NCBI GenBank assembly: GCA_934539245.1
Contig: CAKTCK010000057.1
Span: 1-10,582 of the forward strand
Reading direction: 5' to 3'
Origin: an uncultured Faecalibacterium sp.
GTDB lineage: Bacteria > Bacillota > Clostridia > Oscillospirales > Ruminococcaceae
DNA: 10,582 nucleotides
Every line of letters starts with the position of its first letter. The stretch's first letter is position 1. Below, one piece after another: positions 1 through 5,776 of this stretch. A program made the translations under genes and the position numbers. The notes under the pieces are model-generated. The model ran no database searches. It was not told the origin of the DNA and worked only from the letters and a program-made list of their open reading frames with translations.

Positions 1-77
1 CCCCAGTTCTCCAAGCGCTGATTTATCTCAGTATGCACTTTTACGGCTCTGCCTCGGCAGAGCCGTTTTTTGTTGCC
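1..77. repeat. 77-bp direct repeat, copy 1 (cut by window edge)
   Basis: Bases 1-77 are identical to 205-281, an offset of 204 bp, and the match ends at 78 versus 282. The copy starts with CCCCAGTTCTCC (1-12), which is the outer end of the inverted repeat that bounds the 85-216 element. This suggests that another structured element lies just before the window. After it come a 30-nt spacer (13-42) and an intrinsic terminator (43-71). No gene is supported in 1-436: the open frame running through it merely translates this repeat twice. Confidence 0.95.
43..71 (+). terminator. Intrinsic terminator in repeat copy 1
   Basis: The arm ACGGCTCTGCC (43-53) pairs perfectly with GGCAGAGCCGT (56-66), and a T run follows to 71. 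The innermost C-G pair would probably stay open, giving a CTCG tetraloop. The T run lies only on the plus-strand side, so it should stop plus-strand transcription arriving from the left. Confidence 0.88.
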
Positions 78-84
78 TCTTTCC

Positions 85-216
85 CGGAGAACTGGGGAGC
101 ACGACTGCGCATCTCCGGCGGTTGCCCCGCCAGGGGCGAGCCGGAGGCGCTTGTAAATCTTTGCTCAAGCATCGCGTGCAGGGCGCAGCCCTGCCAGCGA
201 TGCTCCCCAGTTCTCC
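85..216. repeat. Structured 132-nt element bounded by a 16-bp inverted repeat
   Basis: GGAGAACTGGGGAGCA (85-100) is the exact reverse complement of 201-216. Three further hairpins lie inside. The first is 113-119/140-146 (CTCCGGC/GCCGGAG), enclosing 124-128/133-137 (GCCCC/GGGGC). The second is 149-153/166-170 (GCTTG/CAAGC). The third is 171-175/197-201 (ATCGC/GCGAT), enclosing 178-184/188-194 (GCAGGGC/GCCCTGC). Together they make a multi-branch fold, in DNA or RNA, whose two ends are also the repeat ends. The right end overlaps direct-repeat copy 2. It could be a palindromic intergenic repeat of the REP or MITE kind, or a structured RNA followed by its terminator at 247-275. I do not recognise a named family. 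There is no convincing open frame and no transposase. Confidence 0.7.
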
Positions 217-281
217 AAGCGCTGATTTATCTCAGTATGCACTTTTACGGCTCTGCCTCGGCAGAGCCGTTTTTTGTTGCC
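205..281. repeat. 77-bp direct repeat, copy 2
   Basis: This is a perfect copy of 1-77. Its first 12 bases form the right arm of the inverted repeat of the 85-216 element, so the two structures are interlocked. The period of 204 bp suggests a tandem unit of structured element, spacer and terminator. Bases 282-354, between this copy and the promoter, show no feature I can support. Confidence 0.95.
247..275 (+). terminator. Intrinsic terminator in repeat copy 2
   Basis: It is identical to the 43-71 terminator: arms 247-257 and 260-270, with a T run to 275. It lies about 80 bp before the -35 of the downstream promoter. It would insulate the polysaccharide genes from plus-strand read-through, and would also end any transcript covering the 85-216 element. 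Confidence 0.88.
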
Positions 282-354
282 CGCCCTTTGCAGCAACCCA
301 TTTTTGTGGAAAATATTCCAACTGTGAAATCCGCTCATGACAAAGATGCACTCT

Positions 355-382
355 TTGCTTTTCACACTAAATATGTTATAAT
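355..382 (+). promoter_or_regulatory. Sigma-A-type promoter with extended -10
   Basis: The -10 box is a perfect TATAAT (377-382), preceded by TG at 374-375 (extended -10). A weak -35, TTGCTT (355-360), sits 16 bp upstream. The surroundings are much more AT-rich than the genes. Transcription would start near 389, giving a leader of about 48 nt before the GTG at 437. This is the only convincing promoter ahead of the eight plus-strand genes, so it probably drives them as one unit. Confidence 0.75.
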
Positions 383-429
383 TTATTCGTATATCAGTTT
401 TTTGTATCTGCTCAATTTCATTCCTGCAG

Positions 430-439
430 AAAGGATGTG
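430..439 (+). promoter_or_regulatory. Atypical start region: SD abutting ATGTG
   Basis: A purine-rich AAAGGA (430-435) runs straight into ATGTG (435-439). The GTG at 437 opens the phosphoesterase frame but has almost no spacing from the Shine-Dalgarno-like core. The overlapping ATG at 435 is in another frame and would give a 38-residue peptide ending at 551. No in-frame ATG, GTG or TTG exists between the upstream stop (368-370) and 437, so GTG 437 is the first available start. Confidence 0.45.
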
Positions 440-1381
440 GCCTTTATCAAAGCAAAGCATGGAAAAGGCGCTGCGCAAAGCAGCAGACACACGCAGCGCG
501 GCAGCAGCGCGCAGGTGTCGGCGCCCCGCCGCTGGAAGCAGGTGTTGCTGACGGCGCTGGCTTTTGTTGCCCTACTCGCCCTGATGGGCGGGATTCTGTG
601 GCAAAATATCTGCTATAACCGTACCCATTATACGGTGGAGTTTTATCAGATCCATTCCCGCAAGCTGATGCAGAGCTGCCGGGTCGTTTTTCTCACCGAT
701 GTGCATCTGCGGGAGTATGGAGAGGATAATTGTGAGCTGGTGCAGGATATCCGCGGCCTTGCCCCGGATCTGATCCTGCTGGGCGGCGACCTTGTGACCT
801 ACGGAGAAGGCTCCAATTACGACAATATGCTCTCCCTGTGCACCCAGTTGAGCGAGATCGCGCCGGTGTGCGGGGTGCTGGGCAACCACGAGGACGAGCT
901 GTATTTCTTGGATAATGACCGGGAGCTGGTGGAAAAATTCACCGCTGCCGGGGAGACCATCCTGCGCAATGAGGAAGCACGCTATACCGTCCACGATAAC
1001 GTTATCAGTATTCTGGGCGTGGAGGGCAGCCCAAAGGACTTTTACAACTATGGTGCCAGCACCTTTATGGACAGTGCGGAGCAGCAGACGGACTACGACC
1101 TGCGTATCTGTCTGGCACACGTTCCCACCTACTTTACCGAGCATCTGGAAAATTATTCCTTTGAGTTGGGGTTGGCTGGGCACACCCACGGCGGCATTGT
1201 CCGCCTGCCGAAGATCGGCCCGCTTTATACCGCCGAGGAGGGCTTTCTGCCCGACTATGCCGGGGGCAGCTATGCGCTTGCCAACAACGGCACCCTCATC
1301 GTAAGCCGTGGATTAGGTGATTCCAGCCGGGTGCCCCGCATCAACAATGTGCCGGAGCTTTCGGTCATTGACATCGACTAA
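437..1381 (+). CDS. Membrane-anchored metallophosphoesterase, YkuE-like
   Basis: This is a 314-residue calcineurin-type phosphoesterase. A basic N-terminus (about residues 1-35) is followed by one membrane segment (about 36-56), then the catalytic domain. The metal-site motifs are present in order: TDVH (D88, H90), GGD (D118), GNHE (N150, H151), H228 in LAHVP, and GHTH (H249, H251). The C-terminal SRGLG (290-294) and R-INNVPEL stretch is typical of the YkuE/YaeI branch, where related enzymes hydrolyse phosphoesters or pyrophosphate bonds such as those of nucleotide-linked lipids. The positive N-terminus would by the positive-inside rule put the enzyme outside the cytoplasm, but this is only a prediction. 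It is the first gene after the promoter and lies 44 nt before the polysaccharide genes; cleavage of a lipid- or nucleotide-linked glycan intermediate is possible but unproven. The start is the GTG at 437, which has a poorly spaced ribosome site. The family call is firm; the substrate is unknown. Confidence 0.9.
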   Translation: MAFIKAKHGKGAAQSSRHTQRGSSAQVSAPRRWKQVLLTALAFVALLALMGGILWQNICYNRTHYTVEFYQIHSRKLMQSCRVVFLTDVHLREYGEDNCELVQDIRGLAPDLILLGGDLVTYGEGSNYDNMLSLCTQLSEIAPVCGVLGNHEDELYFLDNDRELVEKFTAAGETILRNEEARYTVHDNVISILGVEGSPKDFYNYGASTFMDSAEQQTDYDLRICLAHVPTYFTEHLENYSFELGLAGHTHGGIVRLPKIGPLYTAEEGFLPDYAGGSYALANNGTLIVSRGLGDSSRVPRINNVPELSVIDID

Positions 1382-1383
1382 GC

Positions 1384-1406
1384 GGTCTGCGCAGAGCGTG
1401 CAGACC
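1384..1406 (+). other. Intercistronic hairpin without a T run
   Basis: GGTCTGC (1384-1390) pairs with GCAGACC (1400-1406) around a 9-nt loop, just after the phosphoesterase stop. A1381-T1409 and G1382-C1408 could extend it across one mismatch. No T run follows on either strand, so it is not a standard terminator. It might be a processing or mRNA-stability element between genes 1 and 2. Confidence 0.45.
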
Positions 1407-1425
1407 ACTGTAAAAGGTAAAGCCC

Positions 1426-2724
1426 ATGGATGACATCAAAGAAAAAATCAAACAGGCGCTGCGTCATATCTGGACCAATAAATACCGCCTGTTTTTCTGC
1501 CTGCTGACCTTATGCTGTCTGTTCGGGCTGTTCCACTATTTCAAAAGTGCGGACAGCGCCACTGCCAGCATCTCCTTTAACTATTCCGAAGCGGCGCTGG
1601 GCATGAATCCCAACAAGACCCGCTTCAACGCCTATGAGATCGTGTCGGACGAGGTGATGGAGCGCGCCATCCGGCGGGTGGGCTTGCAGGACAGCCTTAC
1701 CACGTCCCAGCTGGCGGAGTGCCTTTATCTGAGTCCGGACGGCACCGGCAGCGCTAACGGCAGCGAGTACATCAGCACCAACTACTATCTTTCCATCAAC
1801 ACCCGTAAGCTGGATCTGGGCAACCGCAAGGCCATGGATCTTTTGCAGAGTGTGTGCGAATCCTACCGGGAGATCTTTCAGAGCAACTACTGCGACAACC
1901 AGAGCATCCTCAAGGAAAAACTGGAGGTGACTACCGCGTGCGAGCCTTATCTGCGGCTGAACGAGCTGGAAGTGCGCGCTGAGGGGCTGAACCGTTACCT
2001 AAACACCCGCCTGAAGGAGAACAAAAGTTTTACCGACGATGCAAACCCCGACTTCTCCACCAATAACTTTACTACGCTGGGCAAAAAGATCAACAATCTG
2101 GTGGATTACGACCTGCCCAACGCCATGGCCTTTGTGATTGAAGGCGGCGTCGCCCGTGACCCGTCCATGCTGACCAGCATTCTGGAATACAAGAATAAGA
2201 TCGATGATCTGGCTATGCGCACCCAGCAGGCTTATTATGACGCAGATAAAAAGGGGATTTCCATCTACGAAAAATCCATGACCTCCATCATGATGATCCC
2301 TACCGTGGATGAGGCCAGCGAGTATTATATGTCCCGCACCAAGACCGCCATGGACGCGCTGGCGCGGGCGGCAGATGCTTCTCTGTCCGATGCCACCGAT
2401 TACCAGTCCGAGATCGTGAGCACCAGTTATGTGATCCAGAAGATCCGGGAGCTGGATGCCGGGCAGCCGCGTCTGGCAGAGGCACAGGCTATGGTGAACA
2501 AGCTGGAACAGGCCATCAACGAGATCTCGGAGGAGCTGTTTGTACTGGATAAAGCGTATGTCAAGTACAAATCCCAGAACTATATCACCTTCACCTACGG
2601 CGCGGCCTCTTTTATCCAGCGGTTGAGCCTGAAAAAGACGCTGATGGAGTCTGTTGCCGTCATGCTGGGCGGCGCATGGCTGCTCCAGCAGCGCAAACGC
2701 AGAAAGGCAGGAAAACGCAAATGA
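1426..2724 (+). CDS. Wzz-like polysaccharide co-polymerase (PCP) protein
   Basis: The 432-residue protein has the two-membrane-segment layout of Wzz/CapA-type chain-length regulators. A short cytoplasmic N-terminus is followed by a membrane segment at about 21-39. A long hydrophilic, helix-rich outer domain follows (about 40-403). A shorter hydrophobic segment lies at about 405-420, and the tail is very basic (RKRRKAGKRK). No Walker motifs or tyrosine-rich tail are present, so it is not a BY-kinase. Sequence identity to textbook Wzz is weak; the call rests on topology, the position of the first segment and the neighbours. The start is ATG 1426 with an AAAGGTAAA site upstream. The stop TGA (2722-2724) overlaps the next ATG, so the next gene is probably translationally coupled. 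Proteins of this class set polymer length or organise the export complex in the membrane. A generic two-pass protein of unrelated function remains possible. Confidence 0.72.
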   Translation: MDDIKEKIKQALRHIWTNKYRLFFCLLTLCCLFGLFHYFKSADSATASISFNYSEAALGMNPNKTRFNAYEIVSDEVMERAIRRVGLQDSLTTSQLAECLYLSPDGTGSANGSEYISTNYYLSINTRKLDLGNRKAMDLLQSVCESYREIFQSNYCDNQSILKEKLEVTTACEPYLRLNELEVRAEGLNRYLNTRLKENKSFTDDANPDFSTNNFTTLGKKINNLVDYDLPNAMAFVIEGGVARDPSMLTSILEYKNKIDDLAMRTQQAYYDADKKGISIYEKSMTSIMMIPTVDEASEYYMSRTKTAMDALARAADASLSDATDYQSEIVSTSYVIQKIRELDAGQPRLAEAQAMVNKLEQAINEISEELFVLDKAYVKYKSQNYITFTYGAASFIQRLSLKKTLMESVAVMLGGAWLLQQRKRRKAGKRK

Positions 2725-4559
2725 AAAAGTTTGAGATCCTGCGCTATCTGAAGCGTTTCAGCCTGCTGATCTTTCTGGTCGCGCTGGCAGGCGCGGCCGC
2801 CATCTACCTGTATGCAGACGGGCGGCAGATGTACACCGCCTCGGTCATCATCCGCTATACCAACGACGGCATCTCGGACGGCTACACCCCGGACGGCAGC
2901 GATCTGGACGTCAACGAGATCTATTCCTCTACCGTGATCTCACAGGCCATGGATGCGTTGGGTGCCTCCGGGCGGCTGAGCACCATCCGCTCCAACATCT
3001 CGGTGACCCCGGTGATCTCGGACGAACAGCAGACTATCAATGATGCATTGCTGGATAAGGGCGAAGAGGTGACCTATTTCCCCGATACCTACAAGGTGAG
3101 CCTTGTGGTGAACGGTGATCAGGGCGCGGGCTACGCCCGCAATATGCTGGATGCCATTATCCAGAGCTACTGTACCTACTATACCGAAAAATATGTGGAG
3201 CAGAGACTTTCTCTCAACCCTTCCTCGGGATTGCTGGAAAATGGCTACGACTACTACGAGTGCATCCGCATTCTGGAAAACGATACCAATGAGATGCAGG
3301 CTTATCTGCAGAACAAGCAGGAGCACTACCCGGACTTCCGCTCTTCCCGCACCGGCTACACCTACGCAGACCTGTGCGATATCTATTCCGATTTTAAAAA
3401 ATATACTATCCCGGAGCTGTACGCCTATGTGCTCAACGGTCCGCAGGTGCGGGACGGCACGGTGCTGCAGGAGTATCTGGCGAACAGCATCGAGAATGCA
3501 AAGCAGAACGAGCAGGTCACCACCGAGCAGCGGGACAGTCTGTGGGGACTGACAGACCAGTATGTGTACAAGAACGCCGATCTGCTGAAAAACTACTTTA
3601 CCGACCGGGGCGAGGTGGTGTCTGCGGAATACATCCTGAACAATATCGAGCTGGAGGGCGCGGGCGAAAAGGCACAGACCACCTACGATGGTCTGGTACT
3701 GAAGCTGGTGTCTCTGGAACAGCAGGTTGCTGCCAGCCAGATCGACCGGCAGTTTCAGGAGGAGATCTTGGAAAGCTTCCGCAATGTGGATTTTGGCGGC
3801 ACGGACGAGCAGCACGCCAAGATGGAAAGCCTGATCAATGACTACGAGGCACAGCTGAAAAAATACTACGAGATCATCAATACCAGCAGCAAGGAGCTGA
3901 ACCTGTACATCAGTGCGGATTATCTGAAAATGATCAGCTCGGTGAAGGTGGCTGCCGCCATCAACGTCAAGCTGTATCTGATGCTGGCGCTGGTGCTGTT
4001 CTTTGTCATCGGCTGCTGCGGTGCCGTTCTGCTGGGACGCATCTCGGATGTGGTGGATTACCTGCTGTATGTGGATAAAAAGACTGGGCTGCCCAACCGC
4101 GAAAAGCTCAATGTTTATATCAGCAGTATGGCAGACCGTATCCTGCCGGAGGATTATACCTGCTTTGCCCTGCAATTGGATAATCTGTCCGACATGAGCC
4201 GCCGCTTCGGCTACCATGTGGGCGATGGCATTCTGAAGGACTTTTCCGGCCTTTTGCAGCTGATGGGTGATACCGATGGCATGGTGGGTTACAACGGCGT
4301 GGGCAAGTTCCTTGCCTTCTTTGGGGAATGCAGCAGCCGGAAGGCTGAGGTGATGGTGCGCATTCTGCAAAGTCAGGTGGACGAGTACAACAAGCTGAAT
4401 CCAGAGTATCCCATCCTGTTCACCGCCGCATGGGCGACCTCCTCGGAGGATGACATCTATAATGTGCGGGATCTGGTGCGCACGGCACAGAAAAAAATGT
4501 CCCTGATCGCAGAAGAGGGCGGTTCTGCCCTTGCCGGAATCGAAAGAGGTGGAGTATGA
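2721..4559 (+). CDS. Wzz-like PCP fused to a degenerate GGDEF domain
   Basis: This is a 612-residue protein. A first membrane segment (about 13-31) is followed by a Wzz-like start (YTASVIIRYTN at 38-48), a long outer helical region (about 32-412) and a second membrane segment (about 416-438). A cytoplasmic C-terminal domain (about 450-600) follows. That domain reads like a GGDEF domain: it opens with DKKTGLPNRE (from residue 452), has FALQLD with the usual metal aspartate (D487), and a GYHVGDGIL stretch matching the G-H-x-x-G-D element. The signature itself is GVGKF (526-530) instead of GGDEF, the arginine before it is Y, and the inhibitory-site RxxD reads GDTD. Cyclase activity is therefore unlikely; ligand binding or a structural role is more plausible. 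The start is ATG 2721, with CAGGA 8 nt upstream and an ATGA overlap with the previous stop; an in-frame ATG at 2676 lies inside the previous gene. The end overlaps the next start by ATGA. The GGDEF-like fold is well supported; the PCP half rests on topology and context. Confidence 0.82.
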   Translation: MKKFEILRYLKRFSLLIFLVALAGAAAIYLYADGRQMYTASVIIRYTNDGISDGYTPDGSDLDVNEIYSSTVISQAMDALGASGRLSTIRSNISVTPVISDEQQTINDALLDKGEEVTYFPDTYKVSLVVNGDQGAGYARNMLDAIIQSYCTYYTEKYVEQRLSLNPSSGLLENGYDYYECIRILENDTNEMQAYLQNKQEHYPDFRSSRTGYTYADLCDIYSDFKKYTIPELYAYVLNGPQVRDGTVLQEYLANSIENAKQNEQVTTEQRDSLWGLTDQYVYKNADLLKNYFTDRGEVVSAEYILNNIELEGAGEKAQTTYDGLVLKLVSLEQQVAASQIDRQFQEEILESFRNVDFGGTDEQHAKMESLINDYEAQLKKYYEIINTSSKELNLYISADYLKMISSVKVAAAINVKLYLMLALVLFFVIGCCGAVLLGRISDVVDYLLYVDKKTGLPNREKLNVYISSMADRILPEDYTCFALQLDNLSDMSRRFGYHVGDGILKDFSGLLQLMGDTDGMVGYNGVGKFLAFFGECSSRKAEVMVRILQSQVDEYNKLNPEYPILFTAAWATSSEDDIYNVRDLVRTAQKKMSLIAEEGGSALAGIERGGV

Positions 4560-5755
4560 TCCGCAACCGACGCGCCTATCAGCTGATCCACTGCCGCACC
4601 CACAGCCGCCTGCTGGCGGGAGCTGCCGCAGTGTGTGCCGCCGCCTGCGGCTACGCAGACCTTGGACTGTACCATCTGCTGCACAGGGGCGGTGCGCCGC
4701 TGCCGGACAGCACCCAAGCCGACCGCGCCGCGTTGACAGCACTGTGCCCGAAGCCCGCAGCAGAGGAGACCTGCCCGCCGCTGCCGCCGCAGGACCCGGC
4801 GGTGACCCTTTCGGTTATTGTGCCGGTGTATAACGGCGAAGCTACCATCGGTGCTTGTCTGGACAGCATTTTGCAGCAGGAGACCGGCTGCACCGTGCAG
4901 CTGATCGTGGCGGATAGCGATTCTACTGACGGTACAGCCGCCGTGCTAGAACGCTATCGGGCACAGCCCGGGGTGGTACTGTGCAATTGCAGCGCACCCC
5001 GTAGTGCTGCCGCCGCCCGCAACGAAGGGCTGCGCCATGCCGTGGGGCGCTGGCTGATGTTCGTGGACAGCGATGATCTGTTATTGCCCGGTGCCATCCG
5101 CACCCTGCTGGAAGCCGCACAGCTCCTAGACGCCGATGTAGTGCAGGGCGGTTGGCAGTACCTGTACACGGACGGCAGCTACGGCCCGGTGCAATGCTAC
5201 CCGGCGGCAGTCTATACCGGAGCCGCCGCGCCGGAGCGGTTCGAGCTGCCCGGGATGCCATGGGGCAAGATCTACCGGCGGGAGCTGTTTGCACAGGTGC
5301 GCTTTCCGGCTTACTACACCTGCTTTGAGGATACCATTATCCATTTTCTGGTCTTCCGGCAGGCCAAAATCGTGGCTTCTGTGCCCGAGATGGTCTATCT
5401 GTGGCGCAAAAATCCCAAGGGGCTTACCGCGAACAGTCAGCACCGCCCTGCCGCCGTGCAGAGCTATTGGATCATGGAGCAGCTGCTGGCGCAGGACGCT
5501 GCGCTGGGCTTGCCCCACGATGCGCTGTACCGCTGCACCCTGACGCTGCAGCTTTCGGCTTTCTGCTATGCCACCGTATTCGGCCTGCCGCCGGAAACGC
5601 AGCAGGCGGTTTTCCGGCTGTGCAGCGCCCTGTACGCCAAGGCGCTGCCGCAGGAGGATACACTGCCCCGACATGCCCGCTGGGGCGCCCGCGCGTTGCG
5701 GCAGCGGGACTTTGGGCTGTGGTGCCGCTATGGCAGAAGATTTCAGTTGTTATAG
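4556..5755 (+). CDS. GT2 glycosyltransferase with N-terminal membrane extension
   Basis: The 399-residue protein carries a GT-A family 2 domain from about residue 84: SVIVPVYNGE, then VADSDSTDGT (119-127), RNEGLRHA, the nucleotide-sugar/metal DSDD motif (171-174) and a catalytic-type FEDT (E258, D259). It would transfer a sugar from a nucleotide-sugar donor to a lipid-linked acceptor at the inner membrane face. Ahead of the domain lie about 80 extra residues: a basic start, an alanine-rich hydrophobic stretch (about 18-42) and a proline/alanine-rich linker (about 45-80). Most GT2 proteins of this sort begin near the SVIVP strand. ATG 4556 overlaps the preceding TGA and has GGTGGAG just upstream, which supports the long form. 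An internal GTG at 4802 with AGGA 5' of it would give a domain-only form. Donor and acceptor cannot be read from sequence. The stop is TAG at 5753-5755. Confidence 0.9.
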   Translation: MIRNRRAYQLIHCRTHSRLLAGAAAVCAAACGYADLGLYHLLHRGGAPLPDSTQADRAALTALCPKPAAEETCPPLPPQDPAVTLSVIVPVYNGEATIGACLDSILQQETGCTVQLIVADSDSTDGTAAVLERYRAQPGVVLCNCSAPRSAAAARNEGLRHAVGRWLMFVDSDDLLLPGAIRTLLEAAQLLDADVVQGGWQYLYTDGSYGPVQCYPAAVYTGAAAPERFELPGMPWGKIYRRELFAQVRFPAYYTCFEDTIIHFLVFRQAKIVASVPEMVYLWRKNPKGLTANSQHRPAAVQSYWIMEQLLAQDAALGLPHDALYRCTLTLQLSAFCYATVFGLPPETQQAVFRLCSALYAKALPQEDTLPRHARWGARALRQRDFGLWCRYGRRFQLL

Positions 5756-5776
5756 TTATAATGTGAGGAGTACCCA

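Noticed and set aside
85..216. tRNA or tRNA-like gene suggested by the cloverleaf fold
   Set aside because: Arm lengths do not fit a tRNA, no anticodon loop or T-arm consensus can be placed, and the outer stem is 16 bp rather than 7.
1..281. CRISPR array suggested by repeated blocks
   Set aside because: Only two long copies are visible, with a structured intervening sequence, and there are no short regular repeats, spacers or cas genes.
33..551. 172-codon plus-strand open frame at the left end
   Set aside because: It reads through both copies of the 77-bp repeat (the same 15 residues appear twice), both terminators and the promoter. It has no ribosome site and overlaps the phosphoesterase.
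2676..2720. Upstream in-frame ATG extending the PCP-GGDEF protein by 15 residues
   Set aside because: It lies inside the previous gene and lacks a good ribosome site. ATG 2721 has CAGGA at the right spacing and an ATGA overlap, and gives a typical basic start before the membrane segment.
2940..4742. 600-codon minus-strand open frame
   Set aside because: It lies opposite the PCP-GGDEF gene and the start of the GT2. Its translation is low-complexity, rich in H, Q, V and L, and has no recognisable motif, as expected of an antisense shadow in GC-biased codons.
5757..5762. TATAAT as an internal promoter before the GT4 gene
   Set aside because: There is no -35-like hexamer at 16-18 bp and no extended TG. 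The start site would fall in the ribosome-binding site.
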